Positions 1-8,434 of a stretch of 64,000 bases of DNA are shown in pieces. The notes beneath the pieces are model-generated. The model saw nothing but the letters and a program-made list of their open reading frames with translations, had not been told where the DNA came from and did no database searches. The position numbers and the translations under genes are program-made. Positions within the stretch are counted from its first letter, which is position 1. Every line of letters begins with the position of its first letter. Origin of the DNA: VRUE01 sp963697915. GTDB lineage: Bacteria; Actinomycetota; Thermoleophilia; Solirubrobacterales; 70-9. The stretch lies in contig OY969103.1 of assembly GCA_963697915.1 (NCBI GenBank), positions 1,054,001 through 1,118,000 of the forward strand, read 5' to 3'.

Positions 1-560
1 GGCGGCGGCTGGCGAACCTGCTGATCGTGATCCCGATGGCCACCCCGGAGGTGGTGATCGGCGCCTCGCTGCTCTCGATGTTCATCTACTACTCGTTCGC
101 GCTCGGCTTCGGCACCCTCTTGATCGCCCACGTGATGTTCTCGATCAGCTTCGTCGTCGTCGTCGTGCGCTCGCGGCTGATCGGGTTCGACCGCCACCTC
201 GAGGAGGCGGCCGCCGACCTCGGGGCAACGCCGCTGACCACCTTCCGCACCGTCACCCTGCCGCTGCTGGCGCCCGGCATACTCGCCGCGGCGATGCTTG
301 CCTTCGCGCTCTCGATCGACGACTTCGTGGTCTCCAACTTCAACTCCGGCACCACCGTGACCTTCCCGCTCTACGTATATGGGGTGAGCCTGCGCGGGAT
401 CCCGGTTCAGGTCAACGTGCTGGCGACGATGCTCTTCCTGGTCACCGTGGTCGCCGTCGCCCTGGTCCTGATCCAGCAGCGCCGGGCCGAGCGGATGGCG
501 GCGGTGCGGCCGGAGCCCCAAGTGCCGCCCCCCGCTCCCGTCCCCGCCCCCGCGTCATGA
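1..560 (+). CDS. Polyamine-type ABC transporter permease (PotC-like), 5' partial
   Basis: This is the C-terminal part of an inner-membrane ABC permease whose start lies before the window; the frame is open from base 3. Several hydrophobic segments are visible, and the cytoplasmic EAA loop that docks on the ATPase is clear (EEAAADLGATPLTTF). The match is best to PotC/PotI-type permeases of spermidine/putrescine importers, including the 'SIDDFVVSNF' segment typical of that group. The tail is rich in proline and alanine. The stop overlaps the next gene (ATGA), so the aldehyde dehydrogenase is probably translationally coupled. The amine oxidase two genes on supports an amine substrate, but the substrate itself is inferred. 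Confidence 0.85.
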   Translation, partial: RRLANLLIVIPMATPEVVIGASLLSMFIYYSFALGFGTLLIAHVMFSISFVVVVVRSRLIGFDRHLEEAAADLGATPLTTFRTVTLPLLAPGILAAAMLAFALSIDDFVVSNFNSGTTVTFPLYVYGVSLRGIPVQVNVLATMLFLVTVVAVALVLIQQRRAERMAAVRPEPQVPPPAPVPAPAS

Positions 561-2065
561 CCGCCGACGGGCCTAAAACGACGGCTATGGACGCGGCGGA
601 GGCCCATCGGCCGGAGGGTGCGGCGCGGCTCGCCAACTACGTGGGGGGCGCTTGGCGGCCCACCGACGCAGTCGACACGCTCGACGACGTCGACCCGGCG
701 ACGGGCGAGGTGGCGGCGCTGGTGCCGCTCAGCGGCGAGCGCCATGTGCGCGAGGCGGTGGAAGCGGCGCGGGCGGCGCAGCCCGGCTGGCGCGCGGTGC
801 CGCCGCAGCGGCGGGCGCGGGCGTTGCTGGCGCTGCGCGAGCAGCTGCTGGCCCGCCGCGAGGAGCTCGTCGCCCTGGTCACCGCCGACATGGGCAAGAC
901 CCTGGCCGATGCCGACGGCGAGGTCGGGCGCGGGATCGAGTCGGTCGAGGCGGCGGCGGCGATCCCCCACCTGCTCAAGGGCGAGAACCTGGAGGGCGTC
1001 GCCGCCGGGGTCGACGTCGAGCTGGTGCGCCAGCCGGTCGGCGTGGTCGCCGCGATCACCCCTTTCAACTTCCCGGCGATGATCCCGCTCTGGTTCCTGC
1101 CTTACGCGATCGCCTGCGGCAACAGCTTCATCCTCAAGCCCTCCGAGCAGGACCCGCGCCCGGCGGCGCTGATCGCCGAGATGGTCGACGCGGTCGAGGA
1201 GATCCCGCCCGGCGTCGTCAACCTCGTCCACGGCGGCCGCGAGGCGGTCGGCGCGATCCTCGCCGACCCCGGCATCGACGCGGTCTCCTTCGTCGGCCGG
1301 GCCGAGACGGCGCGGATCGTCGCCGAAGGCGCGGCCGCGACCGGCAAGCGGGTGCAGGCGCTGGGCGGCGCCAAGAACTCGCTGGTGACGATGCCCGACG
1401 CCGACCTCGAGCGGGCGATGCCGGCGATCATGGGCTCGGCCTTCGGCGCCGCCGGCCAGCGCTGCCTGGCGGGCTCGGTCTGCGTCGTCGTCGGCGACGA
1501 GGCGCGCCGGGCGGAGGTGCGGCGGGCACTGGTCGCGGCGGCGGCCGAGCTGCGGGTCGGCGGCGGCGCCGACCCCGCCACCGACGTCTGCCCGATGGTC
1601 TCGGCGGCCTCGCGGGAGCGGATCGCCGCGGCGGTCGGGCGCGCCGCCGAGGACGGTGCCGAGCTGCTGCTCGACGGGCGCGGCGAGGCGGGCGCGGCGG
1701 GCACCCTGCTCGGCCCGACGATCCTCGCCGCCGATCCCGAGTCCGAGCCGGCCCGCGACGAGCTCTTCGGCCCGCTCCTGACCATCGTCGAGGTCGACGA
1801 CCTCGACGCGGCGCTCGAGTTCCTCAACGGCTCGCGCTACGGCAACGCCGGCGCGATCTTCACCCAATCGGGCGAGGCGGCGCGCCGCTACCGCTACGGC
1901 GCCGAGGCGGGGATGCTCGGCGTCAACATCGGCGTCCCCGCCCCCGTCGCCTGGTTCCCCTTCTCCGGCTGGAAGGACTCGATGGACGGCGACCTGCACG
2001 CCAACGGCACCGACGCGGTCGACTTCTACACGCGCAAGAAGGTGGTCACCAGCCGCTGGGCCTAG
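557..2065 (+). CDS. Aldehyde dehydrogenase, methylmalonate-semialdehyde dehydrogenase type
   Basis: The product has 502 residues and the full aldehyde dehydrogenase fold. The segment 'ITPFNFPAMIPLW' near residue 175, 'ALGGAKNSLVTMPDAD' near 270, and the catalytic cysteine in 'AGQRCLAG' (about residue 303) are characteristic of the CoA-acylating MmsA/IolA branch. Members oxidise methylmalonate or malonate semialdehyde to acyl-CoA. An ATG at 590 is an alternative start that removes a poorly conserved leader; the ATG at 557 overlaps the permease stop. The gene overlaps tail-to-tail by 4 nt with the FAD oxidase. In this neighbourhood it may oxidise an aldehyde formed by amine oxidation; that role is inferred. 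Confidence 0.88.
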   Translation: MTADGPKTTAMDAAEAHRPEGAARLANYVGGAWRPTDAVDTLDDVDPATGEVAALVPLSGERHVREAVEAARAAQPGWRAVPPQRRARALLALREQLLARREELVALVTADMGKTLADADGEVGRGIESVEAAAAIPHLLKGENLEGVAAGVDVELVRQPVGVVAAITPFNFPAMIPLWFLPYAIACGNSFILKPSEQDPRPAALIAEMVDAVEEIPPGVVNLVHGGREAVGAILADPGIDAVSFVGRAETARIVAEGAAATGKRVQALGGAKNSLVTMPDADLERAMPAIMGSAFGAAGQRCLAGSVCVVVGDEARRAEVRRALVAAAAELRVGGGADPATDVCPMVSAASRERIAAAVGRAAEDGAELLLDGRGEAGAAGTLLGPTILAADPESEPARDELFGPLLTIVEVDDLDAALEFLNGSRYGNAGAIFTQSGEAARRYRYGAEAGMLGVNIGVPAPVAWFPFSGWKDSMDGDLHANGTDAVDFYTRKKVVTSRWA

Positions 2066-3459
2066 CGGCCGATGTGGAACCCGATCAGCTCAGGTACGCG
2101 GGAAATTGCCTTGCTGAAAAAGCTGGGGGAGCGGCCCTCGGCCTCGGCCCGCTCCTTGCTCAAGATCGCGCGGCGGATCGCGCTGCCGCCGATCCAGTTG
2201 AAGGGCTCGGGGGGGACGCGCTGGGGAGACGGGTCGACGAAGGGGAGCCGCGAGGGGTCGTCGCGGCGGTCGAGGGCGAGCGAGGCGAGCGTGCGGCCGA
2301 CCATGTGCGAGGGACCGACGCCGTTGCCGGTGAAGCCGGCGGCGGCGAAGGCGCGGCCACCGCGCAGGGGCATCACCAGTGGCAGGTGGGTCGGGGAGAC
2401 GTCGATCGGGCCCCCCCAGGCGTGGGTCAGCTGGCGCCCCGCGAGGCCGGGGAAGTAGGCCCGCAGCCGCTCGGCGGCGCGGGCGACGACCTCGGGGTCG
2501 ACCTCGACCCGGCCCCGCAGGCGGCCGCCGAAGGCGATCCGGCCGCCCCCGAGGCCGAAGGCGATGCGCCCGTCGGCGGTGGTGCGGAAGTAGTGCAGCA
2601 TCGTGTGGCAGTCGGTGATGCACTCGCCGCCCGTCCAGCCGATCTCCTCGAGCAGGTCGGGAACCGGCTCGGTGAGGACGATGTGGGAGGAGGTGACGGT
2701 GAGCCGGTCGCGCAGCGGCCCGCGCCGGGCTTTCGCGGCGGCGCCGATCGCGACCACCGCCCGCTCGGCTCGGACCCAGCCGGCGGCGGCGTGCGCGTCG
2801 ACCGCGCCGGGCGAGGCGTGCAGTCGGCGCACCGGCGAGCCCTCGAATATCTCGACCCCCGCGTCGAGCAGCCGTTGCCGAAGGCCGAAGGCGAGCCGGG
2901 CCGGGTGGACCGTGGCCGCGTCGGGATAGAAGGCGCCGCCGCGGAAGGCGGGCGACGAGCAGCGCTCGGCGACCGCGGCCGGGCTGAGCGGCTGCACCGC
3001 CTCGGTCGCGCCGACGGCGCGACAGGCTTCGAGCGCCTCGGTCCAGGTGCCGTCCTGGGCCGGCGCGGTCGAGACCTGCAGGTAACCGCTGCGCCGGAAC
3101 CAGACTTCGGCCCCCTGCTCGTGGCAGAACGACTCGATCGCCGCGACCGCGTCGCGCGAGGCGTGGGCGACCGCCAGCGCCGCCTCGTCCCCCCAGCGCG
3201 CCCGCATGTTCGCCAGCGAGAACCACATCACGTTGCAGAAGCCGCCGTTGCGCCCGCTCGGCCCGTGCCCGCAGACGTCGGCCTCGAGCAGGACCACTCG
3301 CGCCCCGGGCTCCAGCTGCTTCACCTGCCAGGCGGCCCACATGCCGGTGTAGCCGCCGCCGACGACCACGACGTCGGCGCTCCGCTCCCCGTGAAGCGCC
3401 GGCCGGGGCTGGACGTCACCGGCCTCTTCCAGCCAGTAGCCGTGGGCGTCGTGCCTCAT
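2062..3459 (-). CDS. FAD-dependent amine oxidase (DAO family, PuuB-like)
   Basis: A 465-residue flavoenzyme of the D-amino-acid-oxidase-like family. The N-terminal dinucleotide fold is clear (GGGYTGMWAAW near residue 35, then an acidic 'LLEAD' and 'GPSGRNGGF' that contacts FAD). This pattern is typical of gamma-glutamylputrescine oxidase and related secondary-amine oxidases, which release an aldehyde, ammonia and hydrogen peroxide. A polyamine-type permease and an aldehyde dehydrogenase sit next to it, which supports an amine-catabolic role. It is convergent with the dehydrogenase and divergent, 41 nt away, from the enolase-like gene. The exact substrate cannot be read from sequence. Confidence 0.82.
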   Translation of the reverse strand: MRHDAHGYWLEEAGDVQPRPALHGERSADVVVVGGGYTGMWAAWQVKQLEPGARVVLLEADVCGHGPSGRNGGFCNVMWFSLANMRARWGDEAALAVAHASRDAVAAIESFCHEQGAEVWFRRSGYLQVSTAPAQDGTWTEALEACRAVGATEAVQPLSPAAVAERCSSPAFRGGAFYPDAATVHPARLAFGLRQRLLDAGVEIFEGSPVRRLHASPGAVDAHAAAGWVRAERAVVAIGAAAKARRGPLRDRLTVTSSHIVLTEPVPDLLEEIGWTGGECITDCHTMLHYFRTTADGRIAFGLGGGRIAFGGRLRGRVEVDPEVVARAAERLRAYFPGLAGRQLTHAWGGPIDVSPTHLPLVMPLRGGRAFAAAGFTGNGVGPSHMVGRTLASLALDRRDDPSRLPFVDPSPQRVPPEPFNWIGGSAIRRAILSKERAEAEGRSPSFFSKAISRVPELIGFHIGR

Positions 3460-3500
3460 CTCCGTTTGAGTGTGGCAGGGCAGGTCATAGACTCAGGCCG

Positions 3501-4571
3501 ATGTCGACCTACGACCAGATCGCTTCGCTGCCGATCGAGATCGAGGAGGTGGAGCTCGAAGGGCGCGAGCTCTCACTCGGCAGCTTCGAACGGCTGACGA
3601 CGGTGATCAAGCTGCGCGGCGGCGGCGAGGAGGGTGTCGGCGAGGACGTCACCTACGACGCCGTCGACCACATCGCGATGCGCGACGCCGGCCCGCCCGA
3701 CCTCGCCGGCGAGTACGACTTCGACGGGCTCTCGGCGAAGCTCGACGGGATCGACCTCTTCCCCAGCCCGCCCGAGCGCGAGGACTCGCGCGCCTACCGC
3801 CGCTGGGCCTTCGAGTCGGCCGCGCTCGACCTCGCCCTGCGCCAGGCCGGCACCAACCTCGCCGCCGCGGTCGGCCGCGAGCCGCGCCCGGTCAACTTCG
3901 TCAGCTCGATGCGACTGGCCGGATTCGAAGAGGGCGCCAAGTCCTCGATCGAGCCGCTGCTCGAACGGCTCGCCGTCTACCCCACCCTGCGCTTCAAGCT
4001 CGACCCCTTCAACGACTGGGACGACGCGCTGATCGACGCCCTGGTCGAGACCGGCGCGGTCGACTCACTCGACCTCAAGGGCTTCTACAAAGGCACGCCG
4101 GTCGACGTCGTCACCGACCCCGAGCTCTACGCGAAGCTGATCGAGAAGTTCCCCGACGCCTGGCTCGAGGATCCCGACGTGACCGCGGAGACCCGACCGC
4201 TGCTCGACCCGGTCTCCGCCCGGGTCACCTGGGACGCGCCGATCCACTCGATCGCCGACATCGAGGCGATGCCGTGGTCGCCGCCGAAGACGGTCAACGT
4301 GAAGCCCTCCCGCTTCGGCCCGATCTCCAACCTCTTCGCCACCTACGACTACTGCGAGGAGCGCGGGGTCGGCGCCTACGGCGGCGGCCAGACCGAGCTC
4401 GGACCGGGCCGCGGACAGATCCAGTACCTCGCCTCGATCTTCCACCCCGACACGCCCAACGACGTCGCCCCGAGCGGCTACAACGATCCGGCCCAGGCGA
4501 CCAGCCCGGGGCTGCTCTCGAGCCCGCTCGAGCCCTCGATCGAGGCGCTCGGATTCCGCTGGCGCGGTTAG
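3501..4571 (+). CDS. Enolase/mandelate-racemase superfamily protein
   Basis: The 356-residue product has the features of an enolase-superfamily barrel: 'RFKLDPFNDW' around residue 157, 'LDLKGFYKG' around 190, 'WLEDPDV' around 220, and 'NVKPSRFGPIS' around 265, where the barrel lysine would lie. Family members abstract a proton alpha to a carboxylate using metal-bound acidic residues. The glycine-rich 'GGGQTELGPGRGQIQYLA' near the C-terminus and the spacing of acidic residues do not match a named subgroup I recognise, so racemase, dehydratase and cycloisomerase are all possible. It has its own start 41 nt from a divergent gene and is followed by ferritin. Confidence 0.65.
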   Translation: MSTYDQIASLPIEIEEVELEGRELSLGSFERLTTVIKLRGGGEEGVGEDVTYDAVDHIAMRDAGPPDLAGEYDFDGLSAKLDGIDLFPSPPEREDSRAYRRWAFESAALDLALRQAGTNLAAAVGREPRPVNFVSSMRLAGFEEGAKSSIEPLLERLAVYPTLRFKLDPFNDWDDALIDALVETGAVDSLDLKGFYKGTPVDVVTDPELYAKLIEKFPDAWLEDPDVTAETRPLLDPVSARVTWDAPIHSIADIEAMPWSPPKTVNVKPSRFGPISNLFATYDYCEERGVGAYGGGQTELGPGRGQIQYLASIFHPDTPNDVAPSGYNDPAQATSPGLLSSPLEPSIEALGFRWRG

Positions 4572-4583
4572 GGCGCCCTCACC

Positions 4584-4602
4584 CTTACTTCGGCTAACCG
4601 AA
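4584..4602 (+). promoter_or_regulatory. Possible DtxR/IdeR-type iron box upstream of ferritin
   Basis: The stretch contains the inverted repeat TTCGG-ctaa-CCGAA (4589-4602). The right half, GGCTAACCGAA, matches 10 of 11 bases of the mycobacterial IdeR consensus right half GGCTAACCTAA, and 13 of 19 positions match overall. It lies about 50 nt before the ferritin ATG. IdeR-type regulators act at ferritin genes in mycobacteria, so the position makes sense. The left half-site is poor. Confidence 0.4.
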
Positions 4603-4650
4603 TTCGGGCTTTCGGCTACGTTTCGGCGAACCCCCGACGAAGGAGTGAGC

Positions 4651-5181
4651 ATGGCCGAGAAGAGGTTCGCCGACGCTCTCAACGAGCAGATCGCCAACGA
4701 GTTCGCCGCCTCGCAGCAGTACGTCGGCGCCGCCGTCTACTACGACGCCGCGACCCTTCCCCGCCTCGCCAGCTTCTTCTACCGCCAGGCGCTCGAGGAG
4801 CGCGAGCACGCGATGATGATGATCCAGTACCTGCTCGACGTCGGCGAGGAGGTCCACATCCCCGACATCAAGTCGCAGGAGACCAGCTACTCCGACGGGA
4901 TCGCGCCGGTGAAGATGGCGCTGCAGCAGGAGAAACGGGTCAGCGACGAGATCTTCGCCCTGTTCGAGCTGGCGCGCGAGATCAAGGACTACCGCGCCGA
5001 GCACTTCATGCAGTGGTTCGTCAAGGAGCAGGTCGAGGAGGTCGCCCTGATGGGCGACCTCCTGAACGTGGTCGAGCGCGCCAGCGACAACCTGCTGCTC
5101 GCCGAGGACTACATCGCCCGCGAGCAGCCGGGCGAGGAGGGCGAGGACCCGACCGCGCCGCCACCCGCGGGCGGCGGTTGA
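4651..5181 (+). CDS. Ferritin (iron storage)
   Basis: The 176-residue four-helix ferritin has ferroxidase-site residues in 'NEQIANEFAASQQY' (helix A), 'ALEEREHAMMM' (helix B) and 'FVKEQVEEVALM' (helix D). Such proteins oxidise Fe(II) and store it as a mineral in a 24-subunit shell. The start is the ATG preceded by AGGAG at 4641-4645 with a 5-nt spacer; a GTG two codons upstream overlaps that ribosome site and is unlikely. The last 20 residues are a Gly/Pro/Glu-rich tail not needed for the fold. The gene stands alone, 4 nt from a convergent gene, behind a possible iron box. Confidence 0.93.
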   Translation: MAEKRFADALNEQIANEFAASQQYVGAAVYYDAATLPRLASFFYRQALEEREHAMMMIQYLLDVGEEVHIPDIKSQETSYSDGIAPVKMALQQEKRVSDEIFALFELAREIKDYRAEHFMQWFVKEQVEEVALMGDLLNVVERASDNLLLAEDYIAREQPGEEGEDPTAPPPAGGG

Positions 5182-5185
5182 CGCC

Positions 5186-5929
5186 CTAAGCCAAGAAGCT
5201 GATCCCCACGTGGATGTGATCGCCGTGGTCGATCGCCGAGCCCCAGAGGATCTGGAAGCGATAGGTGTGGCCGTCGACCTTGCTGTCGAATGAGCCGAAG
5301 CTGTTCGCTGACCAGCTGTCCCAGTCGAGCTTCTTCGCCAGATCGCGGGCGGCGGCTTCGCCGCTCCAGGTCGGGAAGTCGGTCGCGAAGGTCAGAGCCT
5401 GGGTCGTGAGGTGATCGCTGGTCGGGCTTCCGCCGATGCGCGCGTTGTCGGCGGGCGTCCGCTTCTCGCTGCCGACCGGCAGGCCGTGCTTGCCGACCAT
5501 GAACGGCTTGACGAACTGGTTCATCACGTCGGCCGCGCCGCCGTAGTGGGGGGTCCCGGCGCTGGAGTTGGCGTCCACCCCGGCCAGCATCCCCCTCTCT
5601 TTGTGCTCTTTCCTGAGCTTCTTCGCCTCGTCCCGGCGCTGATCGTCGCGCTTCTTCATCTCGTCGGGGCGAGCCTCCTCGCCGGCGAGGATCAGGAAGA
5701 CACGCTGCTCAACCGTGCCCGCGTGGACCGTCTGCAACTGCTCCTCGCTGAAGCCGAGCAGCCAAGAGGCCATATGGGTGGCGTCGATGGTGTCGTTGCC
5801 GAAGGCTCCGTCGACTTTGATCTTGCGCCAGGGGAACTCCCGTTTCTCCAGATGGCCGTTGGCGGCCTTTTGGAGCTTTTCGACCCTCGGACCACCGCTG
5901 GCGCGGGTGATCGGTTTTGCCTCTGACAT
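5186..5929 (-). CDS. Peptidoglycan-binding-like / M15-like peptidase-fold protein
   Basis: This 247-residue protein starts with a short repeat resembling a peptidoglycan-binding (PG_binding_1-type) helix bundle ('GGPRVEKLQKAANGHL', 'KVDGAFGNDTIDA'). A highly charged linker (KKRDDQRRDEAKKLRKEHKE) follows. The C-terminal half has 'SDHLTTQALTFATDFP' and 'HGDHIHVGISF', the H...D and H-x-H pattern of zinc-binding VanY/M15 carboxypeptidases and phage endolysins. There is no signal peptide or membrane segment, so export is unexplained; phage ancestry is possible. An AAAGGAA-type ribosome site precedes the ATG. I am fairly sure of the fold and unsure of activity. Confidence 0.6.
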   Translation of the reverse strand: MSEAKPITRASGGPRVEKLQKAANGHLEKREFPWRKIKVDGAFGNDTIDATHMASWLLGFSEEQLQTVHAGTVEQRVFLILAGEEARPDEMKKRDDQRRDEAKKLRKEHKERGMLAGVDANSSAGTPHYGGAADVMNQFVKPFMVGKHGLPVGSEKRTPADNARIGGSPTSDHLTTQALTFATDFPTWSGEAAARDLAKKLDWDSWSANSFGSFDSKVDGHTYRFQILWGSAIDHGDHIHVGISFLA

Positions 5930-6003
5930 GGAAGTTCCTTTCTGATCCTGGTTTTTTACGACACTTAAAAACTACAAAGTGATCGTATAGGGGATCGGCC
6001 CGG

Positions 6004-6786
6004 TCAGCCGGCTCGCTTGCGCAGCGCGGTGATCCGCCTGAACTCGGCGATGTCCTCGCGCAGCGCGGCCGGCGCCGGAGCGGGCAGGAAGCGAGCGGGG
6101 AGTGGCGACTCGACGACGCCCGCCTCGCTCGCCGCAACCCGGTAGGCGCGGGCGCCGCGCCAAGCGGTGACCGCCGCCGGCGGGCCGCCCCCCTCCCAGA
6201 TCAGCCCGGCGTAGTCGTCGAGCCCGTAGCCGCCGGGCATGCCGCCGCCGACCGCGTCCAGATACGCGCTGCGGCGGTCCGGTTCGTTGCTGTAGTGGAC
6301 GCAGAGGCTGCCGCCGAGCAGGCCGAGGCCGGCTCCCGGCAGCGGCTTGCCCGAGGACTTGGTGATCCCGGCCTCGAACCAGCACATCGCGCCGGCGCTC
6401 TGGCCGGCGAGGACGATCCCCTGGCGCCAGGCGAGGCTGAGGATCGCGCCCAGGTCGTGCGCCTCCCAGACCGCGACCAGGTTGAGCAGGCTGCCGCCGC
6501 CGACGTAGATCAGGTCCTGCTCGAGCAGGTGGTCGCGCAGCTCCATCGGGCGGCTGCCGAGGCGGAACAGAGAGAGGTCGGAGGGGTCGCAGGGGCGCTC
6601 GCCGAAGGCCGTGTAGAAGCTGGCGATCAGCTCCGAGGTGTCGCCGCTGGCGGTCGGCAGCAGGCAGATCCGCGGCCGGCCGCCGGCCCGCGTCGTCGCC
6701 AGGCGCAGCAGCAGCTCGCAGACGGCGCGATCCTGGGGCCGGGAGGTGAACTCATGGCCACCGAGGGTGATGACGCGGGAGATCAC
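6004..6786 (-). CDS. Peptidase S51 family protein (copy 2 of tandem pair)
   Basis: A 260-residue member of the S51 / class I glutamine-amidotransferase-like group (aspartyl dipeptidase E and cyanophycinase relatives). The nucleophile elbow is 'GQSAGAMCWF' and the preceding 'DLIYVGGGSLLNLV' is the typical glycine-rich strand-loop. It begins with a GTG that overlaps the stop of the upstream paralogue (GTGA), so the pair is translationally coupled. Members hydrolyse Asp-X dipeptides or beta-aspartyl bonds in the cytoplasm; the substrate here is unknown. The paralogue next door shares the same order of motifs (PxASGD, SLFR, DLIYVGGGS, SAG). Confidence 0.82.
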   Translation of the reverse strand: MISRVITLGGHEFTSRPQDRAVCELLLRLATTRAGGRPRICLLPTASGDTSELIASFYTAFGERPCDPSDLSLFRLGSRPMELRDHLLEQDLIYVGGGSLLNLVAVWEAHDLGAILSLAWRQGIVLAGQSAGAMCWFEAGITKSSGKPLPGAGLGLLGGSLCVHYSNEPDRRSAYLDAVGGGMPGGYGLDDYAGLIWEGGGPPAAVTAWRGARAYRVAASEAGVVESPLPARFLPAPAPAALREDIAEFRRITALRKRAG

Positions 6787-7490
6787 TGGCCCAGGTAGGC
6801 GGTGGCGATCCGCATCTCGACCACCCGCTCCCCCACCCCGTCGAGGCGGTAGCCCCAGGCCGCCGGCCGCGAGGCGACGACGCGGCGGAGCTCGGTGCCG
6901 ACGAAGTGCAGCGCGGCGCCGTCCTCGGCCGCGTACCCGGCCCGCATCCCGCCGCGGACGAGGTCGTGGTAGGCGCGGCGGCGGGCCGAGCCCGGCTCGT
7001 AGTGGACGCAGTTGCTGAACGGCAGCAGCCCCAGCCCGTCGACCCGCTGGGGGGCGCCGTGGAAGCCGGTCACCGCGTCGGCGAACCAGCACAGGGAGCC
7101 GGCCGAGAGGCCGCAGAGGACGACGCCCCGCCCCCATGCCTCGCGCAGGATCGCGTCGATCCCGTGCGCCCGCCAGACCCCGAGCATGCTGACCACGCTG
7201 CCGCCGCCGACATAGATCAGGTCCTGGGACAGCAGGTGCTCGCGCAGATCCTCCGGACCCTGCTCCCGCCGGAACAGCGAGATGTGGCTCGCCTCGCAGC
7301 GATCGGCGGGGAAGGCACGGTAGAAGCGGACGATGTAGTGGTCGGCATCGCCGCTCGCCGATGGCAGGAAGCAGATCTTTGGCCGATCGACCCCGCTCAG
7401 CCCGAGCACGTACTCGTCGAGCAGCGGGTTGCCCGACTCCATCGAGAACCCGCCCCCGCCGAAGGCGACTATCTGGCGGAGCGTCTCCAT
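6783..7490 (-). CDS. Peptidase S51 family protein (copy 1 of tandem pair)
   Basis: The 235-residue product has the S51 pattern: 'FLPSASGD', 'SLFRRE', 'DLIYVGGGSVVSML' and the serine nucleophile in 'GLSAGSLCWF'. I place the start at the ATG at 7490 (METLRQIVAFGGGGF), because the frame extends a further 76 codons upstream but that part has no family resemblance and covers the promoter region of the divergent TetR gene. It is the first gene of a two-gene unit and overlaps its paralogue by 4 nt. It is related to alpha-aspartyl dipeptidase; specificity is not determined. Confidence 0.8.
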   Translation of the reverse strand: METLRQIVAFGGGGFSMESGNPLLDEYVLGLSGVDRPKICFLPSASGDADHYIVRFYRAFPADRCEASHISLFRREQGPEDLREHLLSQDLIYVGGGSVVSMLGVWRAHGIDAILREAWGRGVVLCGLSAGSLCWFADAVTGFHGAPQRVDGLGLLPFSNCVHYEPGSARRRAYHDLVRGGMRAGYAAEDGAALHFVGTELRRVVASRPAAWGYRLDGVGERVVEMRIATAYLGQ

Positions 7491-7702
7491 CGACAAATGG
7501 TCGCGGCGGCCGGTCGCGGCGTTGTTGTACAGCGGTCCGAAGTTCTCGGCAACCCCCTCGCCCGCATGTACAGGGGCCCCCGCAAACAGCGCCGCATCTG
7601 CCGAAACACGCCCTCTCTGCTTCGGTACTGATTCGTCCACAGATTCGGGCTTGGGGTGTACAATCGCGTTTACCGGGAACATCGATGTCTGAGGAGCTCC
7701 GC
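7491..7702. promoter_or_regulatory. Divergent intergenic region with two TGTACA sites
   Basis: This 212-nt gap separates the S51 pair from the first TetR gene. The self-complementary hexamer TGTACA occurs at 7567-7572 and 7657-7662, and a related palindrome TACATGTA lies upstream of the third TetR gene (9113-9120). These could be half-sites for one of the TetR proteins. No strong sigma-70 hexamers are evident. Assignment as operators is a guess. Confidence 0.3.
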
Positions 7703-8431
7703 ATGTCCCCCACCCCAACGCCCAACGGCACGCCCGCCCCAGAGGACCTCAACGGGGTGATCGAGCGCGAGCAGCTGCCGGTCGGCCGGGAGGATCTGGC
7801 CGAGCCGCTGATCGCCCACTCCCAGCGCGAACGGATCCTGGTCGCGATGGCCGACATCTGCGCCAGCAAGGGCTACAACGCGATGACGATCGCCGACGTA
7901 GTCGAGGCGGCCGGCGTCTCCCGCGCCACCTTCTACGAGCTCTTCAAGGACAAGGAGGACTGCTTCCACGCGGCGATGGAGGTCTCGCTCGCCGACACGA
8001 TGGGGCAGATCGTCGCGGTCTACTCGCCCGACAAGCCCTGGGCGACGATGGTCCGCGACGCCGCCGACGCCTTCCTCTCCCTGCTCGCCTCGCGCCCCGC
8101 CTTCGCCCGCATGGCCCTGGTCGAGGCGCCTTCCTCGGGCGACCGCGCCTTCGAGCTCTACGCCTCGGGCAAGCGGGTGCTGCAGTCGCTGCTCGACCGC
8201 GGCCGCGACGACCCGGTCGAGGAGGAAGCGATCCCCTCCAGCGCCGGCCGCGCCGCTCTCTCCGGCGCCGAGTCGCTGATCGTCGGCCAGATCCTCGCCG
8301 GCAACGCGGAGCGCCTGCGCGAGCTGCTCCCCGACGTCGTCTACATCACCACCGTCCCCTACCTCGGCCAGGAAGAGGCGCTGCGCCAGGCGCGCGAGGC
8401 CGAGAAGCTCCTCAGCGACCCCGGAGGCTGA
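7703..8431 (+). CDS. TetR family regulator (paralogue 1 of 3)
   Basis: A 242-residue TetR/AcrR regulator. The N-terminal DNA-binding domain is clear: 'ERILVAMADICASKGYNAMTIADVVEAAGVSRATFYELFKDKEDCF' spans the three helices, preceded by a 35-residue polar extension. The C-terminal ligand domain ends with 'YITTVPYLGQEEALRQ', shared with the next two genes. GAGGAG at 7691-7696 sits 6 nt before the ATG at 7703, which decides the start over an ATG at 7685. It is followed after 3 nt by paralogue 2. TetR proteins usually repress neighbouring genes; the divergent S51 pair and the TetR cluster itself are candidate targets. Confidence 0.88.
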   Translation: MSPTPTPNGTPAPEDLNGVIEREQLPVGREDLAEPLIAHSQRERILVAMADICASKGYNAMTIADVVEAAGVSRATFYELFKDKEDCFHAAMEVSLADTMGQIVAVYSPDKPWATMVRDAADAFLSLLASRPAFARMALVEAPSSGDRAFELYASGKRVLQSLLDRGRDDPVEEEAIPSSAGRAALSGAESLIVGQILAGNAERLRELLPDVVYITTVPYLGQEEALRQAREAEKLLSDPGG

Positions 8432-8434
8432 CCG

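Noticed and set aside
407..1999. 530-codon minus-strand frame opposite the aldehyde dehydrogenase
   Set aside because: Antisense shadow with repeated Arg/Gly/Asp/Val and no motif.
652..3597. 981-codon open frame on the plus strand across the aldehyde dehydrogenase and FAD oxidase genes
   Set aside because: Arg/Gly/Ala-rich translation typical of the wrong frame of G+C-rich genes; it overlaps two well-supported genes.
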